From the NCBI GenBank assembly GCA_003024985.2, contig PXIH01S0026568.1: a DNA stretch of 11,635 nt; one strand, written 5' to 3'. Positions 1 through 7,827 of this stretch are shown in pieces. The stretch is from Euperipatoides rowelli. Its lineage: Eukaryota; Onychophora; Udeonychophora; Euonychophora; Peripatopsidae. Within the stretch, counting starts at the first letter, position 1. Each line of letters begins with the position of its first letter. The notes below the pieces were generated by a model. The model saw only the letters and a program-made list of their open reading frames with translations. It was not told the DNA's origin and made no database searches. Made by a program: the position numbers and the translations under genes.

Positions 1-1944
1 TTCTGGTGGTATCCCATGATGCTTTGTGTGTCATTTGGGCATTTTATGTACATTATTATTACTGATGTTAACACCATTAATTCTTGTGTATAACTTCATA
101 CTTGACCAGTCACATGATTTCTAACCTGGATGTGATGTCATATAAAAGTGCATTATAGGATTAAAGTTGTGTATAGGTAATGTATCATGGAAATGACTGA
201 GCATTGACAGAAATTACTGAAGTTTAACAAAAATTAAAAAATATGGTCATTGAAATGGCTGATAAAGCAAAATTTTAGATGTGCCAAATCGATTCATAAA
301 ACCTTTTTTTTTAAAAAAAAATATGTGAAACAATCCTTTAATATAGCCTACACTATTGACAAATATTTACAGGCTTTAGATGTCTCGTCATAAGTATTAA
401 TCATTCTGTGCTTCACACGGGTTAATCATTTATCTGGTGAATTCTTTATTAAACCGTTAATTCTTGAGTTTTCTACAAAGACAAAAAATACTGGTGTCTA
501 GAATAGTGAAATAAATTTTGTTATTTTCTGCACCAGCATTGCCACAAGGCCAATCAGACAACCTTTGAAACATGCACAGAAAAGCAGTAAATCCTGTTTT
601 AGTCTCATTCTAGGTAGAATCCAAACTGGATTCAAGTAGGAAATGAAGGGTATCACACACTGAAGGAAATAACATTGAAATAAGAACTTAAAATCTTGAA
701 TCAGTCCCCCAATTTCCTCAGGAGATATGTCTGTTCAAGCATGATTAAGTATGGAAGTTAAACAGTAGAACTGTCATTTGAAATCAAAATGAAAAGTAGT
801 TTAAAATAAACTAAGGAGTTCTGACTCTAAATCCCAGGTAGTACAGTCACAGAATGTCGAACAAGAAAATGATAGGACTTTGAATAGGGCACCATTTTAG
901 AATCCTGTTGGGTATCTTATGAACAAAACGGGCTAACACTTTGTGCTTTGGTATAAAATTACCACCTAAAATTTAAAATTGGTAGTCATATGACTGGAGG
1001 AAAGATCATTTTCAGCCTATTTTGGGATTTTTATGACCTCACTTCTTGTTCCTTGGGGTCACTTACTGTGTAAAAACAAAGAAAAATTGGAGGATAAATA
1101 ACAAAGTTAGAAATAAAGTTGGGTTTGATCATATTGCAACAATAAAAATAAGGATTCATAACTAATGTTCTTGTATTTAATCATATGTCTGTTGTGTATA
1201 ATATCTGCAGAATGACAACTGTATGTTATAAAAACTTACTACAAGGTTTTTTTATTTATAAAATGAAAAGATCTACCGTTCTAATATTAGAACTTTAGGT
1301 ATATTGTCTAGATTAAGATGTGAAAAATGGAGGTCAAATGTTAAATTTTGCAAAGAAAGAAAAAAACTTCAAAGTTTTTCAGAATTCTTCAAGCTCTAAA
1401 AACAAAGTTCAACAAAAATAAACCAAGTTTAAGAAATTAGGTTTCTAAAAGATCTAACGTACACCCAATATTTCTCACCTATTCCAATAAGATGGCAGAA
1501 GGTGTTAAGGACTCCATCTAATAGGCAAGAAATAAATTTCAGAATTTTTTAAAAATGATGATAGATGTCAAAGAGCACACAACGTATAAAAACTTAGTTT
1601 GTAAAGGCATAAAGTCATTCAGAAATGTAAATCAGGCTTGAAACACCTGTGATGGAAAAATAATGAAGAAAAACAAAGGAGGACTTATGCAACACCTGGA
1701 AAGCCTTGTGCAATTTGGGAATTCGTCTTATAGAAATATTTATTTTATTATATGTTTTAATATTTGTTGAACTTTTGTAGACGAAAATATGTGCATCTAA
1801 ACTTATGTTATATATTCTGGTGAGTTTATTTTTTTAATATATTGGTTTATACCGACTAATTCATTAACTTTTGTAAACCTTGCATATTCTAATAACGTTC
1901 ACTTTTTATTCCGTTCATATTAGTTTAAAAATTTAAATTGCGAC
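1..1944. other. AT-rich non-coding sequence, no gene seen
   Basis: No reading frame of useful length and no recognisable protein motif was found on either strand. The sequence is rich in A/T homopolymers (for example T and A runs at 305-321) and looks like unconstrained intergenic or intronic DNA. The last few hundred bases may be the 5' UTR of the LINE whose ORF1 opens at 1945. A short AAGATGGCAG around 1490 resembles the AAGATGGC motif near the 5' end of many L1-type elements, but this is weak. I could not place a 5' boundary or target duplication for that LINE here. Confidence 0.55.
1278..1293. repeat. 16-bp perfect palindrome
   Basis: GTTCTAATATTAGAAC reads identically on both strands. 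It lies alone in AT-rich sequence with no neighbouring gene and no matching partner that I could find, so it may be chance. Confidence 0.5.
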
Positions 1945-2050
1945 ATGAATACTTCTATTTCCACACAAAATGATTTTAATTTATCTTATGATAGTACATT
2001 TAAGGAAAATATAATTTGCAATTTTAAAATCTTTAAATCTTTGGTATCTC

Positions 2051-2070
2051 CGAATTCCAACGAATTCCAA
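2051..2070 (+). repeat. 10-bp tandem duplication inside LINE-A ORF1
   Basis: CGAATTCCAA occurs twice in a row. Because 10 is not a multiple of three, an extra copy would shift the ORF1 frame. The duplication sits just before the in-frame TGA at 2086, so it may be one of the lesions in this copy, or slippage after death of the element. Confidence 0.5.
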
Positions 2071-2511
2071 CGTGTTCGTCATTACTGATTCCAATTTTAT
2101 ATAAGGGTTTCCTTGGACAAATTGATTAAAGTTTTGGATGCTATGAGTTTACTTAATCAATTAACGGAATATACTAGATTACACATAGCACAGTATAACT
2201 TTGTCGCCTTCAGGACTCCTGAAGCAGAAGACAGGTTACTTAGCAGTTTAGCAGATATGGCAAGTTTTACGTTTTTCAAGCAGAATCTATAGTAAACTCA
2301 AACATAGTGAATGTCTCAATACTGTGGATGCCAGTCCTCACTATATACTGGCTGAATTAGGCCAAATACTGGCTGATTACGGATCGGTTATCTCACTGAG
2401 ACCTTCATACAAGACTGTTTTTGAAGATTTTAGAATTGACACTACCCAGGTATTTGCTACTTTGAAATTACATGAAGGCATTAATTTTGCTAATTTCCCC
2501 TATCTAATACG

Positions 2512-2519
2512 CTCTAAGG
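2512..2519 (+). repeat. 8-bp target-site duplication of hAT element, left copy
   Basis: CTCTAAGG lies directly before the left terminal repeat and is repeated exactly at 3074-3081 directly after the right terminal repeat. Eight bases is the typical duplication length for hAT transposases. Confidence 0.95.
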
Positions 2520-3073
2520 CAGGGTTTCTCAACCTTATCAATAGCGTGAGCACCTTTGGAGTCTCAGGTTACTTGAAGAGCACCCACTATTTTTTTTTGA
2601 TGAGCTGTTTTTGTGTAGTATTTATTGCAATTTATTTTTTATTAAAACTAGGTAAATAAACACATACAGTACTCAAACTGTTGATTGCATGACATTGTGA
2701 CAGTATTATTTTTTTTTAAAAAAAAAAAAAGTAAACTTGCAATGAATATGCAAAAACTAGACCAGTCCAATCTAGTGAGACCCTAAGCTTGAATGCAATG
2801 AAAAATTTCAATGATGTGTGTCATTGTCTTTCTCTCTACTCACGGTAAAGAACAAATGGGTGAAGTGTTATGGATACTGTCAATGAGTATATTGTCCGAT
2901 GTAGCGCATACTTTAAGTATTTGGATTATTATTATTATTTTAAAATAATGTTGGCGAGCACTCTTTTTACAATTTATGGTGCTCCCGAGCACTAATTTAG
3001 CACATCTCCGAGAGCACTTATTTTCATTCAAAGAGCACTGTGGTGCTCCCGAGCACCAGGTTGAGAACCACTG
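2520..3073. mobile_element. Non-autonomous hAT (Charlie-like) DNA transposon, 554 bp
   Basis: The left end CAGGGTTTCTCAACC (2520-2534) and the reverse complement of the right end, CAGTGGTTCTCAACC (3059-3073), match at 13 of 15 positions. They fit the CAGxGxTTCTCAACC ends known for Charlie-type hAT elements. The perfect 8-bp duplication CTCTAAGG on both sides fixes the boundaries. No transposase frame is present: short frames inside are not hAT-like, so the element would have needed a transposase in trans. It contains an A/T homopolymer inverted repeat (T run then A run, about 2711-2730), an ATT microsatellite (about 2926-2940) and a set of GAGCAC motifs near both ends. It interrupts LINE-A ORF1 and is therefore younger than that LINE. 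Confidence 0.93.
2956..3056. repeat. Subterminal GAGCAC/GTGCTC motif cluster of hAT element
   Basis: GAGCAC or its reverse complement occurs seven times in this right subterminal stretch: 2956, 2979 (reverse), 2987, 3012, 3033, 3043 (reverse) and 3051. Two more copies lie at 2548 and 2578 near the left end. Two of the sites form the inverted pair GTGCTCCCGAGCAC (2979-2992 and 3043-3056). hAT transposases are known to bind short subterminal repeats, so these are candidate binding sites; that role is inferred. Confidence 0.65.
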
Positions 3074-3081
3074 CTCTAAGG
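3074..3081 (+). repeat. 8-bp target-site duplication of hAT element, right copy
   Basis: This CTCTAAGG is identical to 2512-2519. The ORF1 reading register resumes immediately after it, the expected frame once the 562-base insertion and duplication are discounted. Confidence 0.95.
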
Positions 3082-3828
3082 CATCCTTAAGGGGATGATT
3101 GAATTCTTTGCAAAGGCCACAGACCTGTTTTAGGTTCCACCAAATGGGGCACAGAATTAAGGATTGTCCTATTTAAAAATGTGCTTACTGTAGGGCTGTT
3201 TTATGGGGTGGGATTGGGGAGGTGCATAACTGCCCTAGATCCTACAGTGCAGTCTTGAAGACAAGAGGGACTCCATTTCAAACAGCCCGGATCGATCTGA
3301 AAAATCATGCACTCAAGATAGTTCAGCCTTGCCAAACTCACAAGATTTATTTAACACTTTACCCACCAACCACCCAGTCTTGGAAACTCAAGATTTGCCA
3401 TTGACTGGTCTGTCTTCTTCCAAAATGAATATGGTTGTCTGATCCTTTAAAGGTTAGCCCTGTGCCGGCTCTTGTGAAGCACCCCCCTGGGGGTCAACAT
3501 AATTTTTCAGATGTTGAGGATGCTCATGCTTAGGAAGGGTGGGGGGCAGTAAGAAGCTTAAATTCTTTATTTTTACTTAATGGTATTTCTTATGCTTATC
3601 TATTTTCTTTCAGAAAAGACTATTATCACCCTGCAAAGGGAGGGCTGGATCCAGGAAGGGACCCGGCTAGCCCCTGATTGGTGTATTTTGTTTTTTTAGT
3701 TATTATTTACATCTTAGTCTATGGATGGTAGTGTTAATTCAGGTTTTTGGAAGCAAGTTGCTTTTGCTTATCAAAGTTCTTTGGTTTTATCATATTATTT
3801 AAAAACACTTTTATACAATATTTTAGTG

Positions 3829-4690
3829 ATGGATAGCTCTGGAGCAGGACTGAATTTTTTGACCCTAAATGTACAGGGTGTTAATTCATACAGAAAACAA
3901 AGGCAGTTGAAATCTTATCTTATTCTTCATAATATCAATGACTGCTTTCTCCAAGAAAGCAAACTGAAGGAAGGAACAGTTGAGGGGGAAGGGGGGTGGG
4001 AGTGGGGGCATAAAAAACTTATTTGATGATTTTTTTGTGTTTTGCAGGGGAATTTACCCAGGGCTTGCCAGGGGATTATAATCTTAATTTCTAAACGTTT
4101 AAACATTATGTATCTTCTAGATACATCATGTTATCTATGATAATTAATGCTGAAAGGTTAATACTCATGAACTACTATGCCCCAAATCAATTGGCCACAA
4201 ATAGGGCTATTTTTGTGGATTTTGTCTCTACATTCCTTTATGGAGAAATCACACATCATCCTTAGGGGATAATTTAATCACAAATCACTGGTAACAGACA
4301 AGTTTTTCCAAATTATATTTCAAAGGTTATCACTAGTTAATGCAGCATTTATTAATGGAAAGGATCTACTGCCTACACACCTGTCTAGGTCTGCAAACAC
4401 ACTTGACTATTTATTTATTTCATCAGGACTCATGGACTAACTTTGATGTGTGATTTATTCTTCTATCAGACCACACCGCTCTTCATTTGCAAGTGAAGTC
4501 TACACCATCATTGTCTGTTCCAGTATATTCCATGAGACAGAGGCATCCTTTTATTGCCCCGACAATATCTTTTATTCCACATTTTTTGAACGTGGCATAT
4601 ACAGAAGTGGCCGGTTTGCCTTTTCAACATTTTACTATACTAATTATTACCTCTTTAAATCAAACTTTGTCAATGCATTAATCCAACACA
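3829..4690 (+). pseudogene. LINE-A ORF2, APE-type endonuclease domain, broken
   Basis: In the family this domain nicks target DNA to start target-primed reverse transcription. The likely ORF2 start is ATG 3829, because the conserved fold begins eight residues later with LNFLTLNVQG; another in-frame ATG at 3721 encodes a long, unlike leader. Visible landmarks are the Asn of TLNVQG (residue 14) and the Glu of LQESK (residue 43). Further on come a decayed NYYAPNQ block near 4170-4190 (the equivalent of NIYAPN), GDNLITN near 4266-4290 in place of the usual GDFN, ANTLDYLFIS near 4396-4425, and an intact SDH triad at 4466-4474 followed by TALHLQVK. Several frames are needed to follow it and stops are frequent. 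The catalytic landmarks make the assignment firm, but the protein is dead. Confidence 0.82.
3984..4008 (+). repeat. G-rich tract with G-quadruplex pattern
   Basis: Runs of 5, 6, 3 and 5 G are separated by loops of 2, 1 and 3 bases, which fits the G3+N1-7 four-run pattern. It lies in the endonuclease region just after the conserved LQESK motif. It is conspicuous in an otherwise AT-rich window. Confidence 0.6.
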
Positions 4691-5960
4691 ATTACTAGGA
4701 GAAGAGGAAACTAGATCAGCGCTTGGAGGATTTGAAGGCCCTGATGGATGCACTAACAAATATTGACAAGGCACAGGAGGAGTTGTCAAAGAGACTTGAA
4801 CATCATCTTACACATAACACAACAGGATCAACAATAAATGCTTAGGAAGAGGATTGTAGTGACATGGCAGGAGGTATCCTCACTCACCACCTTATTTCTG
4901 TTCCAGAAAGCGGCCTCCCCACCTATCTCCTTTTTATTTGACAGTAGTTCCAATCTGACTGGCTTAACGTTAAGCCACATTTATGCCTATTTCTCTAAGA
5001 TATGTCAGACAACTGCGGAAAGAGATCAGGACTTTAGAACCAATATTGATTTTCCTATTCATCCTGACATCCAGACCCTTAATAACTTTGAAATTTCAGA
5101 CAGGGAAATTTTGGAAGCTCTTGCTTGCCTGAACATACATAGCACCCCGGGGCCAGACTTGTTCACTGTGTTGTTGTTGTTTAATTTATTTAGACACCTG
5201 TTTATTTCAAATCTAATTCAGTTGTGTAATGTATGGCTTAATTACCCTCAACTGACCAACCCCTTAAGCACTCATACCTCATCTTACATCGAAAGAAAGA
5301 ACTACAGATCAATGTAATGATAGACATAACCAAGAGTCGCCCAATCAACATCAAAAATTTGGACTCTAAGTTGTTCGCATGGATCTTGAATGACAAGTTT
5401 AACTCTTTACTGCCCATGACTTTGTCACATTTTCACTTTGGTTAAAATCTAGATCTATTCACAGGTTGGTTCACATTCTCCAGCAAGCCATTTTCTTTGC
5501 TAAGAAGTACAGGATGAGGGACTTTTCAATTATTTTCCTGGACATCAAGTAAGCTTTTGACTGTGATGACCATGGCTACTTGGTGTCCAGGCTCCTAAAT
5601 TATTATGGGCCTTCCAATCTCACTAGGGGGCTGGTGAACTACTTTACTAATAAAATTATCTCTATGAAGCACAGAGAACATTTATTTTACTCTATGCAAG
5701 TCAAAAGGGGGATAACGCAAAGATCCCCCTTAAGCACGATCCTCTTTGCTTTATACATGGATGAACTGGTAAAAAATTTGGATGCTCTTTGAGTTGGAAT
5801 ATGGATCACTCTTTTGAACACAAATGTTATGGTCCTCTCATATGTGGACGATCTCACAGTCTGTGTGCAGGGCGGTCATAATATTCACCAGGTGGTTGCC
5901 TTGTAGGACCATTTTATTCATACTACAGGATCTACCTTCAACTAGGACAAAACTCATATA
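4691..5960 (+). pseudogene. LINE-A ORF2, linker and reverse transcriptase, broken
   Basis: A charged, helix-prone linker (about 4700-4830, including LDQRLEDLKALMDALTNIDK) leads into the N-terminal reverse transcriptase region, with FEISDREILEALACL and PGPD near 5147-5158. Next come RPINIKNLDSKLFAWIL (from 5338), motif A FLDIK-stop-AFD (5535-5561, catalytic Asp at 5541, with TAA at 5550 in place of a sense codon), motif B RGITQRSPLST (5706-5738, with QR where QG is usual) and motif C VLSYVDDLTV with the YVDD catalytic pair at 5841-5852. Motifs A, B and C share one frame, with a TGA at 5790 between B and C. The order and spacing match L1/Tx1-type reverse transcriptases. Stops at 5550, 5790 and beyond 5900 rule out activity. 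Confidence 0.86.
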
Positions 5961-6049
5961 TGGCATCCTTCTACTAATATGACTGATGATCATTACAATG
6001 TGGCTATACCTGACAAGTTTCCCATTCCCCTACATGGGTACTATGGTAG

Positions 6050-6791
6050 CTCGTATTCTTAAGGTGAAAATGATTGATTGATTTCATAAGGCACAGGTGG
6101 TTCTAAAAGGGAAACCATTGTCACTTCTGACCAAGCTGAGAGTATTAAACATGTACTTGTTTACTCAAGCATATACTCCTCACATTGTATGCACTAAGGC
6201 TTTTATCGGAAAATTGTACTCCATCGCTAATCAAATTTTGTGGGGCACTTTTCTCGTGGCTGTTTCTAGGTGCAGGCTCTTACTATCTCTTAAACAAGGG
6301 GGCTTTGGCCTTCATGATCTGGAAAGGTTGGTGCAAATCATATGCGCCAATCATTTTTTATCCTTGTTAAAATTTGTTGAACACTAAGGGGAAATCGAGG
6401 AGGTTGACACCACTGACACACCGCCTCCTAATTACGAAGAACTTTCTATCTTGAAATTGTTAAGAATCACTTTTGTAGATCTGATGGACATGTTTGACCT
6501 CTGGTTGCTCAAAAATTCAATTACAGGGCATTTGTAGTGCTGATGGACCAGGATTCCCAGGTGACACCTATGGCACCTTTATTGTTTCCACCCTACAAAG
6601 TGTTCAAACATTTCTACTATCCAGCAAACTTGCATGACTTTATTTTTCAAATTTTTACATCTACTGTCTGTACTAAAGATCTGCTGATTCGTCATTTTTT
6701 CTTTCAACTTGACCCTCAGTGTCCTTTCTGTGACAGGACAGAGTCCTTGCAGCATCTGTTATTGGCAATTTTTTTTATGAGCATTATGTGA
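6050..6791 (+). pseudogene. LINE-A ORF2, C-terminal region with zinc finger, broken
   Basis: The stretch 6097-6387 keeps the post-polymerase block of L1-type ORF2: LSLLTKLRVLNMYLF, then NQILWGTF, then GGFGLHDL (6298-6321), equivalent to the conserved GGxGL motif. After stops and a frame change, 6537-6791 ends in DPQCPFCDRTESLQHLLL (from about 6714). This is the C-terminal Cys/His motif with Cys at 6720 and 6729 and His at 6753. The expected fourth Cys after the His is missing, probably by substitution. No clear LINE-A 3' UTR or tail can be separated from the start of LINE-B. Confidence 0.78.
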
Positions 6792-6850
6792 TATAAGGAT
6801 TTCAATCCAGAAAAATGAGAATAAATCATATCAAAATCTGGAGCATGCAC

Positions 6851-6860
6851 AAGATGGTGG
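6851..6860 (+). promoter_or_regulatory. AAGATGGTGG: ORF1 start context and YY1-like motif
   Basis: This motif contains the likely ORF1 ATG at 6854, with A at -3 and G at +4, a favourable vertebrate initiation context. It also resembles the AAGATGG core of the YY1 site found near the 5' end of mammalian L1. Which role matters here is unknown. Another in-frame ATG lies at 6845. Confidence 0.4.
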
Positions 6861-6925
6861 CGTTGCAGCAATCTTGCGAGTTTGTGGATAATGAATTAAG
6901 CCCAATGTGGCATGAAAACTTGTAC

Positions 6926-6945
6926 AAAGACATTAAAATTTTTGT
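6926..6945 (+). repeat. Target-site duplication of SINE copy 1, left
   Basis: AAAGACATTAAAATTTTTGT matches 7220-7239 at 19 of 20 positions. The final GT may instead be the first two bases of the SINE, because copy 2 begins with GT after its own duplication. Confidence 0.9.
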
Positions 6946-7219
6946 CTCGGTTCCGTGGTCGAGCGGATTCGCCTCCGCTTGATGAACTAAGGTGTACAGG
7001 TTCGCACCTTGGCTTGGGCAGTTAAGGAACGGTTTTTTCCCTAGCTGTAACAGCTCACTTTGGGTTTTTCCAAGTACGCTGCCCTTGTTAACATCTTAGG
7101 AACCTGTTTCTGGTGTATTAATTGTAAAATTATCTGGTGTATTTAAATTGAATAACCTAAAAAAAAAAAATTACATCTCTTCTCCCGTTGGAGGGGAGAT
7201 TTATTTTAAAAAAAAAAAA
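6944..7219 (+). mobile_element. tRNA-derived SINE, copy 1, full length
   Basis: The head begins GTCTCGGTTCCGTGG and carries an A-box-like TGGTCGAGCGG (6956-6966) and a B-box-like GGTTCGCACCT (6999-7009). This is the internal RNA polymerase III promoter layout of tRNA genes; the A box looks most like class II (Leu/Ser) tRNAs. The body shared with copy 2 runs from GGGCAGTTAAGGAA to AGGAACCTGTTTCT. A 3' segment TCTTCTCCCGTTGG precedes a short spacer and a poly(A) tail. Two potential stem-loops are present: GGGCAG (7016-7021) with CTGCCC (7079-7084), and TCTCCC (7181-7186) with GGGAGA (7194-7199). Flanking 20-bp duplications show target-primed insertion into LINE-B ORF1. I do not recognise the family name. 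Confidence 0.9.
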
Positions 7220-7239
7220 AAAGACATTAAAAATTTTGT
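7220..7239 (+). repeat. Target-site duplication of SINE copy 1, right
   Basis: AAAGACATTAAAAATTTTGT directly follows the poly(A) tail and differs from 6926-6945 at one base, which is consistent with a fairly old insertion. Confidence 0.9.
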
Positions 7240-7512
7240 AGAAGTCAGCCAGAGTAGTGAGCAATATTCCGCAAGGTACATAGGTTTCATTAGGTCCCTG
7301 AAATATTGGGACATGATGTTGAAGTCCATATACGATCCATATAGGTTCATGTTTACATCATACAACAAAGAAAAAAATAACGTTAAATTGAAGGTAGCAG
7401 AGATTGTCCAAAAAAAAGTTTCTAAGATAATAGGAAAAGAAAACATTTGTGGGGTATACTTTTCTAGGAATCCCAAAATTATGGGTATTGACATAACCCA
7501 TTAATGATCTCC

Positions 7513-7827
7513 GTACTATATGAAGTACAGTGATATTTTGGCTATTAAATTTCCCCATATAACAAGATGGTACTACTATCTTGTTATATGGAAGTCAGAC
7601 TGTTGCCATGTTCTTTCTTTGTGTAACAAGTTTTGCTGTTTTAGAAAGTTGCGGTTTGGTTTGGTTCGAATGATAAACATTTTGTCATATAATTCAGTAA
7701 ATACTCTATGTACCAATTTAAAACTCATACAGAACATAATATTAGTTATCATTCTTCATATTAAGGAAGTACAAAATTTTTAACCTACATTTATTTTTAT
7801 TATTACCTATTGTACTTTGAAAAGTAC
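7513..7827. repeat. Two direct copies of a small GTACT...AGTACAGTG palindromic motif
   Basis: GTACTATATGAAGTACAGTG (7513-7532) and GTACTTTGAAAAGTACAGTG (7812-7831) match at 15 of 20 positions and each forms a small palindrome (GTACT paired with AGTAC). They lie about 300 bases apart around the poorly understood ORF1-ORF2 junction of LINE-B. They may mark the ends of an unrecognised insertion or be coincidence in AT-rich DNA. Confidence 0.3.
7555..7591. repeat. Perfect 14-bp inverted repeat with 9-base loop
   Basis: CCATATAACAAGAT (7555-7568) and ATCTTGTTATATGG (7578-7591) are exact reverse complements around the loop GGTACTACT. It lies between the ORF1 stop and the probable ORF2 start of LINE-B. 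It could form a stable RNA hairpin, or it could mark a palindromic rearrangement; no downstream T tract suggests a terminator. Confidence 0.75.

Larger units (their letters stand above)
1945..3677 (+). pseudogene. LINE-A ORF1, gag-like nucleic-acid-binding protein, broken
   Basis: In the family this protein coats the retrotransposon RNA. The ATG at 1945 opens a frame that runs to TAG at 2290 with one internal TGA at 2086; it includes FRTPEAEDRLLSSLADM and FTFFKQNL. A frameshift around 2292-2310 leads to the next block from about 2310, including DASPHYILAELGQILADYGS. That block is cut at 2520 by a hAT insertion and resumes at 3082 in the register expected if the insertion and one target duplication are ignored. 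A zinc knuckle follows at 3126-3167 (CFRFHQMGHRIKDC), in which the expected second Cys is Phe. A second Cys/His cluster (CAYC at 3180-3191, HNC at 3225-3233) follows. The frame continues with stops to 3531 or 3675. Family identity is good; the exact C-terminus is uncertain. Confidence 0.75.
1945..6791 (+). mobile_element. LINE-A: degenerate Tx1-like (L1 superfamily) retrotransposon
   Basis: This is a two-ORF non-LTR retrotransposon, near full length but inactive. ORF1 is gag-like with a CCHC-type zinc knuckle. ORF2 has an APE-type endonuclease, a reverse transcriptase and a C-terminal zinc finger, all on the + strand and in the usual order. A zinc-knuckle ORF1, rather than the coiled-coil/RRM ORF1 of mammalian L1, is the reason for placing it near the Tx1 group; a phylogeny was not possible. 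It carries many stops and frameshifts and is split at 2520 by a hAT element. Coordinates cover only what can be seen as coding: the 5' UTR probably begins upstream of 1945, and the 3' end is obscured by LINE-B, which starts within about 60 bases of the last recognisable motif. Confidence 0.85.
6854..7503 (+). pseudogene. LINE-B ORF1 N-terminal part, split by a SINE
   Basis: An open frame from ATG 6854 passes through NELSPMWHENLYKDIK up to the SINE at about 6944. It resumes after the second target duplication in the same phase (the net insertion is 294 bases, a multiple of three) with NFVEVSQSSEQYSARYIGF. It runs on through YDPYRFMFTSYNKEKNNVKL, VSKIIGKENI and CGVYFSRNPKIMGIDITH to TAA at 7502. 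The last block resembles the N-terminal region of Tx1-type ORF1 proteins, where a ...NP...DIT(F) motif precedes the RNA-binding part; this is from memory of the family. No zinc knuckle was found afterwards, so the rest of ORF1 appears deleted or unrecognisable. It could equally be an ORF1 family I do not know. Confidence 0.6.

Noticed and set aside
2584-2659. Hydrophobic C-terminal tail of the 2324-2659 frame, resembling a membrane segment
   Set aside because: Residues after 2519 come from the hAT insertion, so the apparent membrane segment is an artefact of reading through transposon T-rich sequence.
2840-3031. 63-codon frame on the minus strand
   Set aside because: It lies wholly inside the non-coding hAT element, spans the ATT microsatellite and GAGCAC motifs, and has no protein-like motif.
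4450-4698. 82-codon plus-strand frame
   Set aside because: It overlaps the endonuclease SDH segment in the wrong frame; the frame starting at 4463 with LSDHTALHLQVK is the real one.
6950-7020. Possible tRNA gene (A-box and B-box motifs)
   Set aside because: The A and B boxes are present, but the sequence does not close into an acceptor stem, the same head recurs at 10880, and both are followed by a shared body and poly(A) with target duplications. It is a SINE head.
7201-7558. Minus-strand frames over 7201-7494 and 7358-7558
   Set aside because: They are antisense shadows of the LINE-B ORF1 fragment; the hydrophobic look comes from reading A-rich coding sequence in reverse.
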